From positions 23,560,001 through 23,624,000 of the forward strand of contig NC_079876.1 in assembly GCF_029227915.1 (NCBI RefSeq): DNA of 64,000 bases. The letters run 5' to 3'. Below the pieces are notes generated by a model. It ran no database searches. It was not told the origin of the DNA and was given only the letters and a program-made list of their open reading frames with translations. Position 1 is the stretch's first letter, and every line of letters starts with the position of its first letter. This document shows, piece after piece, positions 23,993 to 35,300 of this stretch. The DNA comes from Hydractinia symbiolongicarpus. Its lineage: Eukaryota; Cnidaria; Hydrozoa; Anthoathecata; Hydractiniidae. The translations under genes were made by a program, and so were the position numbers.

Positions 23993-26222
23993 TCATTCTT
24001 TTTTTCCATCTTCATACCTAATAGAACTCTTATAATAGCACGTTCGGTTTTTTTATTCTTCTAATTTAAAATATCTGATATTTGTGATGCACTTACATGT
24101 ACTTTCACAGCTTGAATCTGGCAGAATTGTGAAATTAAATTCTGTTTACACAAATAAAAGTCCCTATTATATCCTTCTACATCAGTCTTCTGTTTGAATT
24201 TCAACAAAACAGAGTATACATCTGCAGCAATTATCCCAGTATAGTTATTCTCAGATAAAGATGTCAGCAAACTGAGATCAGCTTGGGATGAAAAACTGAC
24301 AAGAAAAAGTTAAGGGACCCCGGAAAATTTTCGGAAGGAGTATAAATAAGAAACTAATATAAGTGAGATGTGTAAAGTTTAGATTCAATTCGAAAAATCT
24401 GAAACTACAAACCGAAATCTTTATTCCATGCAGTCCCTGATACGGCTCACAATTTATTACCAACCGCATGCGAGTTCAGACAACACGCATAAGACGGGTG
24501 TGCATCAACGAAAAAATTTAGGCAGTAAAACTGATTTATAAAAAATAGTGGTCCCACAAATCTTTGTAAAATACAAACAGCGAATAAACAAAGTGAAATC
24601 TCAACTTTACGGGACCAAAAAAAAATCAAAATCGTACGATGAGATCGCGAGCTCAAATAAAACCATACTGTGTTTCCACAGATGGAAAAAACTATGAAAA
24701 CAACTATTTTAGATTTTCAAAACGAATTTTAGCCTTTTGAAACTCATAGACTGGTATCTCCGTGCTTGACTAGTCTCAAAAGTAAAACCGGCGACAAAAA
24801 AAGGCCCATTTTAAAGTTCTACCGGCTAAAGCCGTAGAACAATAATGAAAAATGTAGCACGAATGTGACCAAACATTATCACTTCGCCAATGTCTTTGTG
24901 CAGCCGATACACTGGGCAACTTTGGCAGCTTGAAAGCCTCAGAAAAGCCGAAGTTGACAAAGTGTCGTCATTCTGGCGGGAATACGTCTGGGCATTCCTG
25001 ATTGGTTGTCGGTGCCTTCAGAACTTTGCCGCCGGAAATTAAAATAATCAAGTTTAAAATGGCGGCATGTGCGTAATAAAAAGTATGATAAAAATATCTT
25101 TTACCGTTTGATAATATGACGGCTTTTCTTTTAATCTATTTTTTACTCAATTTATGTCAACAGTTTTATATCTGGTGCATGAAGGGAAAGTATACGTTCT
25201 TTATTCACAGATGTTTAGTCAGTTTTATTTAAAATTAATTTCACTCGTGCTGCTTGGGAAGTATCAATGCTTGTTCCTGCCTGGTCTTGTGTAGCTAGCT
25301 AGCTGGCTAACTAGATAATTATATTGTTTCCTTGTTATGTATCATATTATATTGTCTCCTCCTCGCGTTTCCACTCTTTAAATGGCTTTTTTTTTAAACT
25401 TATTGCTGCATGGCTTGTAACCGTCTTTTTATTCTGGGTTGCCTTTTGGGGGAAAAAAGCTCCTAGCTATCTAGCTAGCTAGAGTTGTAGCTAGCTATCT
25501 TTTGTTGTGAAAAAAATACCTGTCTCTCTCTTCCTGCTTTTGTTACTGCCCTGATAGTTTTCCTAGGGAAACATGATGAGCGATTTAAGTTAACTAGACT
25601 ATTTTTTGTTTTGGTGCAAATCACAAATCAAACTGATGTGTATCATGGACTTTATCCCTCTATCAAGACTTACACGCAATAATGTCAATGTTTTTACCAT
25701 TTTAATAGGAAGTTTTTAACAGCTATATTTATAGCTATACTTAGCTAGCTAAATGTTTTACCTGTTGTTTTATGTATTTTGGGACCTTAAATCTGGTTTC
25801 GTTGAGCATAATGTTGACTTTCTAAAACACTGTAGTTTCGGGAAAGTTTCACAAAGGTGGAACTTTTAATAGGGTTCTGCTTAAAATTCAATTATCTATA
25901 TACCTTAGTTCAGAAATGAATTTTTACATTCTGTTTTAAGTTTGTGGCAGCCAAATAAAAATAACTTCCAATTTTTACATAATTTTTATGAAAAATGCAG
26001 AAAATTGTCCAAAACACCCAATTTTTGAGTAAAATCAATTAAAATCAGATTAGTCATGTGTCTAAATTTAAAAAAATTCCCCTTGACAAAATACTGTGAG
26101 GTTATTTTGTGTGTTTCACAAAACCATTTTTGTCTTAAGGATAATCCTAAGTTATAAGGATAATCCAAATAAAAGTTATTTTATTTTCCTGATTGTAAGG
26201 ATTTCATAGAAATTTGTGCAAT
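23993..26222. other. No supported gene; possible promoter-like motif near 25060
   Basis: AT-rich sequence with short open frames only. AAAATGGCGGC at about 25058-25068 resembles a YY1-type site found at many animal promoters, but no transcript can be assigned. GCTAGCTAGCTA-type runs occur at about 25293-25500 and 25740. Confidence 0.4.
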
Positions 26223-26415
26223 GTGTGTATTTTACATGTCTAGCATCACAAATATCAATGAATGTATCCTGTCTATTATTTGCAGGTGCCATAGGTCAGA
26301 TGAAGAGTCTTAGAGTATTTAATGCTTATTTTGGCTACCCAGAACCCAATTAGGGTCCATGCTCTACCAGCCAACTCCCTGCAACATCCAACGGCCCACA
26401 CAATGTGCTATCTCC
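26223..26415 (-). mobile_element. SINE family B fragment, 3' portion
   Basis: The reverse complement matches the 3' half of the SINE at 48190-48546 block by block: GTGTGGGCCGTTGGATGTTG, GAGCATTAAATACTCT (AAGCATTAAATACTCT here), AATAATAGACAGG and GCTAGACATGTAAAATA. The tRNA-like head is missing. It lies only about 27 bp from the Harbinger-like element. Confidence 0.85.
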
Positions 26416-26442
26416 TCTATTTCTGTCACACAACTTGATTTA

Positions 26443-27147
26443 AGGTCAGTTTCCATACAGCTACATTTTGCGCCCAGTCGTAAAATGCGTCGCAACTTTT
26501 ATCACATGTACCGAACCATTTCCATTTAGTGATTTTGCTCACATGTTTTTTGCAAAACATGGCTGATGTAAACAGACGATATTTGTTGCTGCAAAATTTG
26601 AGAGTAGTCCTAGCAATATTTTTATGGCGTAGAAATAAACAACGTTGTAAAATATACATAATAGAAAAAAGAATCAAAGGACTATACAACGTTTTGCTTA
26701 TGGATTTAATGTCATCAGATCACGAGTAGTCTTTTTGAGTTCGTTTACAATGTTGTTCCTTTGTGCCTCCACAGACTCATTAATGTTATTTTGTTTTTCA
26801 TCTACTTAACTTGATTGATATATATTCTGATTCTCTACATTCATTTGGCTTTGACAAAAATTTAACACAGAAATGAGATGTTGCTAGCCATCTTGAAATG
26901 ATCTAATTAAAAATTCTTTCGTAATTCATGTAGATTGCTACCTTTTGATTGGCTGTTAATGGCTGTTAAGCTGAAGCACAAAATGTAGCTCGCGAAAAGT
27001 AGAGCCTGTTCAACTTTTTTTAAATCGCCCCAGCGCATGCAAAAGCGCGAGGTCAGCGGCATTATTCTGATGATGCGCATGCGTAGATCAAAAGTCACGG
27101 CGCTTTTTACGACTGGGCGCAAAATACAGTTGTATGGAAACCGGCCT
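26443..27147. mobile_element. Harbinger-like element, 705 bp, TTA duplications
   Basis: The left end is AGGTCAGTTTCCATACA and the right end, in reverse complement, is AGGCCGGTTTCCATACA. The similarity continues through TTTTGCGCCCAGTCGTAAAA, giving inverted ends of about 50 bp. TTA at 26440-26442 and TTA at 27148-27150 are the expected 3 bp PIF/Harbinger target duplication. The short internal frame at 26529-26729 reads MADVNRRYLLLQNLRVVLAI, has a basic RRNKQR stretch, and may be a leftover of a transposase N-terminus. No complete transposase is present, so it could only move in trans. Confidence 0.82.
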
Positions 27148-27150
27148 TTA

Positions 27151-28134
27151 ACAAGGTTATGGTAACATTCATTTGATCATATTGAATCGCCAACAAGGGA
27201 AATTGAACACTGGTCTCGTGCACAAAGATTGAGAGTTATAACCATTAAGAAATGTTTTTCGTGTTACCTCGAGTATTTTATAATTGAATAACCATTTCCA
27301 AACGAAAGTCTTGCCATGTGTACCTTTATGCAACCTGTTTTTTGGAAAAAGGAAAAGAACAACAAAATGGATAGGAAAACACCTAATGACTCATCAGTAG
27401 ATACCAGTGCAACTGTTTCGGGCAATTATTAATAAACAGTTTCAATTGCACTGGATGCCCAGCGGGAGTAGCTAATACCCACCGTCATAGGTGTGTTTGT
27501 TGTTGGTATACTTAATGACAATTGTCACAAGTCAAAAGGGATTTGATGGTTTGTACCATAAGTCGAGTTTCAAAGACCAGCTACGAAACGATTTGTGTCC
27601 AGCATAATAGTGTCAATAGTATAAACAATAGTATAAAAGTATAAATAATAATATAAATGAGATAGCAAGCCTTACCTGCAGCGTGAACGTCCAGCATTAA
27701 GTGCATATTGAAATAAATAAGAACTGTCACAGACAGCACATAAAATAAATTAATGTTGCAAATATTAATAATATGATGGAGGAATAACTGTCCAGCAGGT
27801 AAGAATGGTTTGATTTTGAAAAAGCTATATGAATGAGCCAGCCAGCAGCAGATGAAGAATTATGAAACACAGCCTGCCATGAAATATTTGGGATATATAT
27901 GGTGTGTGAATGGATCCAAAGAGTTTATATAGTAAAGTGATAACAAAATAGCTAAATTCGTGTAGCAAAACTATGTTCTTCCTCTTTAGTTATTAATAAT
28001 TCAAATATTTCTTCACTGTTTTTGTTATATTTATTAAAAATGCTATTGTAGCGACACATTACTTAAATAATGTGTTTGGAAATCATGTTTTTATTTCCTC
28101 CTTGTTTGATCATTCTATTAGAAAGTATGAAAGC
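27151..28134. other. Intergenic, short inverted repeat only
   Basis: No gene was seen. Around 27407-27462, CCAGTGCAACTGTTT is followed after a short gap by AAACAGTTTCAATTGCACTGG, a small imperfect fold-back. The rest is AT-rich. Confidence 0.45.
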
Positions 28135-29110
28135 TCAGGAAATAAAGTCTTCGACTGGTAAGCAGCATCTGCCAATTTGTAAAAATTCGGAAAAGATTGG
28201 TCCATAAAAGGTAGACAATGGTATATTGATTTCCCGACCTGGCTATGCTACTATATGGAATGGAAATTTATCTCTTTTGTCGAATAGTTTATTATGAAAA
28301 TGTTGTCTTTTATTCCAATATCTAAATCTAGAAATGTAGCTTTGGTTCCATGATGTTCGACTTTCTGGTAGTTCTGGAGGGTAAATGATGTTGTGACGTG
28401 TTAGGAAATCTTCTTCATAATTTATTGTACACAGATCATCAATAAATCGTCCTGTGTTGTTGTATTTATATGCTCTGGGAGAACCCTCGGAGATTAATTT
28501 TTGAACAAATTGTTTTTCCTAGAAGTACAAGAACAGGTTGGCCCAAAAGGGGGCTGGTCAATACCCATGGGGATGCCAATATCTTCTTTAAAGAAGAAAT
28601 TGCCAATGGTAAAGAAACATTTAGAGATTAAGAATGAAACTAGGTCTTTTACACCCTGTTTGGTAAAAAAATGATTGCTAACGCCTTTGTCCAATACACG
28701 GACGTATTTGGTAACCCCAGTTTGTTTTGCTTTTTACATTCGAAAACGAAATCAATTATCTGTGATAATACATGAATTAAAAGGTTGTGAGGTATGTTGG
28801 TATATAGAGTGCTGAAATTAAATGTGGAGATGTTTTTCACGTTTTACTCGAGGTATTTATTTTATCAATTTTATCAATAGTGGGAAAAGAATTTTGAACA
28901 ACCCAAAATTTATTAAACTGAGAATAAAAATAGCTTTTTTTATGAAAGCTTTCAACTTGAGCAAATATCAATTTAAATACCCTAGAAATTACATTAGTCA
29001 GAGGTTTCGTGCTACAATGCTTGGAGGCTAAAATAAAACGGAATAATGTAGGTGTTTTGTGCATCTTAGGAGGCCAATACATTATGGGTAGTGTACGTTG
29101 CTCATCCGTT
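28135..29110 (-). pseudogene. Decayed Penelope-like reverse transcriptase
   Basis: Minus-strand fragments in three frames read, in order, LPIMYWPPKMHKTPTLFRF, KPLTNVISRVFKL, ISTFNFSTLYTNIPHNLL, FFKEDIGIPMG, GRFIDDLCTINYEEDF and IPLSTFYGPIFSEFLQIGR. These correspond to the conserved blocks of a reverse transcriptase close to Penelope-like elements, with FSTLYTNIPH as the first catalytic block and FIDD as the second. Stops and frameshifts break it. No GIY-YIG endonuclease was seen. A related open stretch continues to about 29340 but is not recognisable, so the upper boundary is uncertain. Confidence 0.75.
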
Positions 29111-29366
29111 ACATCAAGAAGAATTTATAGTGCGGGGCTCTCTAAAGTTTGGGCCCTTTGTCAAAAGTTTTCTAAGTTTTTTGTTTTCCACTACTCTAAG
29201 GTCTCCTGTGATGACATGCTTATGATTAGGGTCACAAAAGGAAGAGGTGTGACAACTGCATGGTTTGCTGTTTCATCATCTATGTAGATAGAGTTAACGG
29301 TTTCCTTGTAATTATACAAAAAATGTGATCTTTTTTTATTATTTTTTTTAGTGAACATAGCATAAC

Positions 29367-32300
29367 ATGGGCCAAACACTACTTGAAACACTAACAGCAA
29401 AACAGTTGGTTTTATTTACACTTTTTGTTCTGGTGGCTACTTCAGCTTTTTTTGTAATTGGTGGAACAAAAGGTTTGTGGGTATTTATTCTTTTGTCAAT
29501 ATTTAAATTTTGCCATCTTTCACAAGTTTAAGTGATAATCTAAAATACATGATCAAAGTTATGTGACAGTTTTGGGAAAAAGAGTAACAACCTATAATAT
29601 ATACCTGTTAAGATGGAAGTAAGACTAAAGGACTAGCGTTAATAATGCTCAATGATAAAATATATAATATAAAATTACAAGTGCTACTACCATGAAGCAC
29701 CCAGAGTATATTATAAGTATATTATAAGCGATATTGTTAGCACTGCCTGAGTTGGCTGTTTTTTAACAATTTTTTCCATAAGTTTGAAAGCTTTGATTTG
29801 ATTTTTTTCAATTGCTGTAAAAGAATTCCTTTGAGAGCAAAGATTTGTTTTACAGGGGATACTAAGGAGATTGTGCAAACCGACAATCCATTGTGAGTAA
29901 ATGTTAATTCAGCTGTTCCGCATAATACTTTTAGATTAAATTTTTTGCGTGTTATGTTTATGTTTATCGTCGACGTCAAATTCTTATCATTTCTATGTTG
30001 ACTTGTCTTGGGAATAGTTTCAACAGTAAACATTAGGTCATATACAAGCTTACCCAGACAATTTTATTACAAAAGAAATTGCAGATTCCAGGTTATTATC
30101 TCATTGGAAAAAATCAAATGAGTGTCATTTTAGCAAAAAAAATTATGTTAATCAATTTGCCTTTAACATACTATGCATTAATAAAGATGCATTGATATCA
30201 GGTCTAAAATTACTTATGCCAGAAAATGTCAAAATTTCCTAAAAATATGACATCATAACTTATGCAGCATAATTAAATCTGAAATTCCTTAAATGTGAAT
30301 ATCTTGAGAACGAAAAGAGCTTCTAAAAATAATTAAAAGGACTTGTTAACCAACTTTTAATAACCCTTTAAATAAAAAATTGTTGTTTTTTCACTTTTAA
30401 ATGTACCCACAAGTGAAATGAAACTGTTTTTAAAACGGTAATACTGATACTTTAACGGTATGCTCAGTATAATGGTATTAACAATATTATAATAAAAGAA
30501 TAACAAAAATATTTATATTTTTTCTAATTTAAGGAGTAAGAAAAAGAAGATGCTAAAACCTTGCCATTAAAATATTGCAACTATTAACCAATGGCAATAG
30601 CAGTAACAGATTGTGGTACATTGGTATGATTACCACACAAACAAGTTTCTAGTGTATTATTCAATATGAATATGCCATGTTAACAATGGTTATATACATT
30701 TCATGCAGAAGTGTTTCCTTAAAATTTATTTGTAACTATGCAAATTTTTAAAAAAATCATATTGGCTTTGCCTGAACGTCAGTAAAATTTTGCCAATGTG
30801 TCACAGGCCTTTTCAGGAAAATTTTAATATGTGTGTGCCAAAAAGCACGCCTCAAGTTTTTTAGGTGTGTTTTTGGGTGTGCTGCACTGGTTAATTTCTT
30901 ATAAAATTTGTCATTTTGCAGGTGCTATCAATAGCACGCCTAAGCCATTTTGCGTGTGTGTGTGGAGGTGTGCGCGTGCTATTGCACGCCTCTCCTGAAA
31001 AGGCCTGATGTGTGTGCAAGTTGGTTTTGCTACATTTATATATACGTTAGAGTTACATCACAGTTAAAAATGGCTAAATAGATAGCATTTTGTGTTTTGT
31101 TATTCTTTTCTTTCTTAATTTTTTTAAAGCTGATATAAGGATATTAAACTTTACTTTTTGTAGTACTAATTTTTCTAATTGAAACTAAGTTGAGTCCTAT
31201 CGCTTTACTGAAAGGTTGTATTTATTTTCCTTCACAGGTGCTGATCCTGCTTCTGCTAATATTCACATAGCCAATTTATTCACACCAGATGATTACAACC
31301 AAGAGAAATGGGTTTGGTATAAAGTTGATGATCCTGTTGCAAATGAAAAACAGAAATATTACAATGGAAAGATTGTTGATTTGTTCAAACATAGAAAAAA
31401 TATCAGTGCAGAACATCTAGGTATGTTATAATAGAAAAAAACAAAGGTGAATAGTGACATAAAAAATCACCAAACCGAATCCTCATTAAAATTAATTTGT
31501 CAATTAGATAGAACCAAAGCTAAGTGTTTACAAGCAGCATTAGAATTAAACACGTTATTCCACGTTAGATCAGGAAACTCCAGTCCTCTATCATTCAAGT
31601 CCAACAAATTTTATAAGATATCCTTTTGTTTTATCAATAAATTCCATTAAATATTTTTGGTAAATATTGATTTGTACTTAGACTGTTATTCTATTTAACT
31701 TATTTGCATTATTGTAGCAAAAAATTTTTACCACTGTTTGCATCTCTTTTAGTTTTATCGTCCAAGTTTCCTCATCCCGGATCCAACACTATGCATCGGG
31801 TATATCAATTTATGCTTGTTTTTATGACTATACAAGTGGATTTCATGATGGAAAATGTTGTAACTGGAAATGTTGCAGTTAAAACCACTCAAGGTATTTT
31901 GTTTTATTTGATTGTATATTATTTATTTGTATACTTTTCTTAATGTTTAGCAGCTTGAACTTTGTTGTAACAATTTTTTTACCTAATTTAGAATGTATGA
32001 TAGAGTTTAACGCAAAATTAGGGTATAGCGATTATGATGGAGATGCTGTTAATCCACCGAGTTGGACACTTCTTACATCTGTGAAAAATCAAAAGCGCCC
32101 ACTCAAGTGTAAATTTAATATGCTGGTAAGTATTGTAAAATACCTTTTCAGTAATCTCCTTATTTGGTTAACAAGTGCTGGTGTCTTCCCTTATATTATG
32201 AAGTGCTGTATGTTTCCCTTATATTAAAAGGTATTGTCTGTCTCACTTGTTCAGAAATGATGTTTGTCTCCCTTATTGAGAACTACTTTTGGTCTTCCTT

Positions 32301-35300
32301 ATATTAAAAAGTGCTGTCTGTTTCCCTTATTAAGAAGTGCTGTCTTATCCCTTATATTAAAAAGTGCTGTCTGTCTCACTTATATTGAAAAGTACTGTCT
32401 GTCTCCCTTTTATTAACAAGTGATGTCGGTCTCCCTTATATTGAGAAGTGCTGTCTGTTTCCCTTATAGTTGAAGTGATGTCTCCTTTATATTAAAAAGT
32501 GCTGTCTTAAGAAGTGATGTCTGTCTCCCTTATATTAAAAAGTGCTGTCTGTTTCCCTTATTAAGAAGTGCTCTCTGTCTCCCTTATATTAATAAGTGTT
32601 GTCTGTCTCCCTTTTATTGAGAAGTACTGTCTGTCTTATATTAAGAAGTGCTGTCGACTTTGTACTTTAAACAACTTAAAACTGCTTAATAAAAAGCAAC
32701 AAAATGATGTTTCTGTTCCATTGAATTGTTAGGAAACTTCATTTTTTACTTAGAAATGAGTTTCTTTCTTGAAATGTATCAGCTAATGTGTTAGTGTTGT
32801 TTTTTAGCAAAAACGTGATGACAATGTTACTACTGATGGGTATTACACATGTGAAGACCAATATCTTTTTGAACTTGGCAGTGTTGCACACAAACACTAT
32901 ATTTTGAATATGCAGTTTCCTGCCACCGATACTAATAAGTTTTGTTTGGCCAGTGAGACAAGCTATTTTGGTGGCTTGCATCTAACGGTAGGTGGGTTAA
33001 TACGAAAAGGTGTTACGTTAGGGTTAGGGTTAAATTTTGAGTTACAAGCAATGTTCTTTTTCAAGATAGTTTTCTGGTATTAATATATGCTGGCATTTAT
33101 AACCTCAATCTTGTGCTAGATTAGAAAAATTTCTCGTTATCAACTTTTTTCCTTTAATTGTGCAGATTGCACAATGTATGACTCGATTTTAAAATGTTTT
33201 GATAAATAAACCCTACCCTGTTTTATTTTATTTAAGAAAGGCTGTAGAAATAGATGTTTTAACTGGAATAATGACTTTTTTGCTTGTTGTCATTTATGCT
33301 GCTGGTAGAAAATACTTTGTTTCGTTTCAATAGCCAAATTTTTTCAGCGGTGCCAACAAGTCACGAAATTGCCTTTGAAATTTAATTGAAATGATATTAA
33401 AACATACAAGAATTTCGTTGGCATCCTGTAATATGGTAACTATATTTTTTAGGAAATACATCAAAATGGTGGATACACAATTTCTTTATTTGTGTCAAAG
33501 ACGGTGATGTTTCCATTTATTGCAGCCGCACTGTTTTTCTTCTTACGCAGGATTCGAAGAGAGAATCGAGAAAAGTCACTTCTAGAAAAGTATTTTATAT
33601 TTCGCGTTATATGCAAAGTTATTTTATTTGTCACTTCTTCCTTGATTGGTATTTTTGAATTTTTTATTAGGCAGGGGGAGGAGGAGGAATGTAAAATTAA
33701 TAGGAATGCATAAAATATGTGTTCTTCCTTTTCTGTTGCTATTAAATTTTTTGTGATGTGGTGAATTGGTGTGTTAGTGAAGGGGATGAAAAACTTAATA
33801 CTGTGATACCTAAAGTGACTTCACACTATAGTTGTTTAACATATGATATTTAATGCTGGTAATATTTAGTCCTGAAAATGCAATAATGCTTCTCCTTCTT
33901 CTTTTTTTAGATCAATTTTTTGGCTTGGAAGTGCAATGTTGATTCTACTATGTAAGAGTCCTGTTCTTAATAATACGAAACCTTTTAAAGTATACACAAG
34001 TTGTAGGTTAGAAATAAGCTATTAAAGTATTACGTTACTATGAATTTACAGTTAAAAAATTATGGGGGAGGAGTACTTCCAACATCATAAAATATTTAAT
34101 ATTCCAGACTTTAACCGCATTGAAAATAAACTAGGTTTTCTTAGAAACCTTAAATATCACTATTCGCTATAACTTACTACGTTCCAACAATTTTGACAGT
34201 TCTCGAAACCATGTTCTTACTAACGACTCTTTTCACCTGTTTAAATACTTTTCTTTTCACATTTTTGAGTGTTACATTGTCGGTTTAACATGTTTGAGTG
34301 TTACATTGTCTGTTTTCACATGTTTGAGTGTTACATTGTCAGTTTTCACATGTTTGAGTGTTACATTGTCAGTTTTCACATGTTTGAGTGTTACATTGTC
34401 AGTTTTCACATGTTTGAGTGTTACATTGTCAGTTTTCACATGTTTGAGTGTTACATTGTCAGTTTTCACATGTTTGAGTGTTACATTGTCAGTTTTCACA
34501 TGTTTGAGTGTTACATTGTCAGTTTTCACATGTTTGAGTGTTACATTGTCAGTTTTGATTCTTTCTATAACATTTACTTCATCTGGGAAATTTTTATGCA
34601 TTTATGTGCTTAAACAATGTAAACCTACTTAAAATGAGTGAAAAAACTTCAAAGTGAGGGAAGGAGATTTGTCTTTCACTTGAGGCCTAGTGAGGACAAT
34701 CATATGTGACAATCACATTCGCAGTCACTAAACAAATATATCCTATATTTTTACTCTTTTTAACATGTCAAAATGAAAGATTAACAAAAACTAAATTTAT
34801 CTGCATATTTTATAATATATTCTTTTATGATTTGCATATTTTTCGCCACACTCTAATTAACCAAGCAAATTTACAATTAATTTAACTAAATATTTTAGGA
34901 CATGTATTTAGATCAAAACCAAATGAATTCTTCAGAGCATCTCTCTTTTTTACTATTTCTTTTTGCATGACTGACAACCTATATTAATATCTAGTTCAAA
35001 ATTATAAATCCTATGGATGCTAAAAATTTTCTCAAGCAAATATGGAAGCAGGAGTTTTTTTAAAAAACAAAAACTAATTTAAATATATATTTATTCATTA
35101 TTCTTAGTTCCTATTGATTGGCTCACACTTGTCGCTGACATGCCGTATATGTTGTTGTTTTCTGATCTTCGACAAGGATTGTTTTATACAGCTTTGTTAG
35201 TGTTTTGGTGCATCTTTTCTGGCGAACACATCTTGGTAAGCGAGATACTTAAACACGTTATTTTAACTGCATTAATCAAAGAACTCGTTTTCACCAAAGA

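Noticed and set aside
29191-29400. Minus-strand frame overlapping WLS exon 1
   Set aside because: Its upper part is the antisense of WLS exon 1; only the lower part might belong to the Penelope-like remnant.
33016-33031. TTAGGG telomere-like repeat in WLS intron 5
   Set aside because: Only about two units, well within chance for this length of sequence.
34269-34632. Repeat proteins on both strands with 10-residue units
   Set aside because: Artefact of the in-register 30 bp array in a WLS intron.
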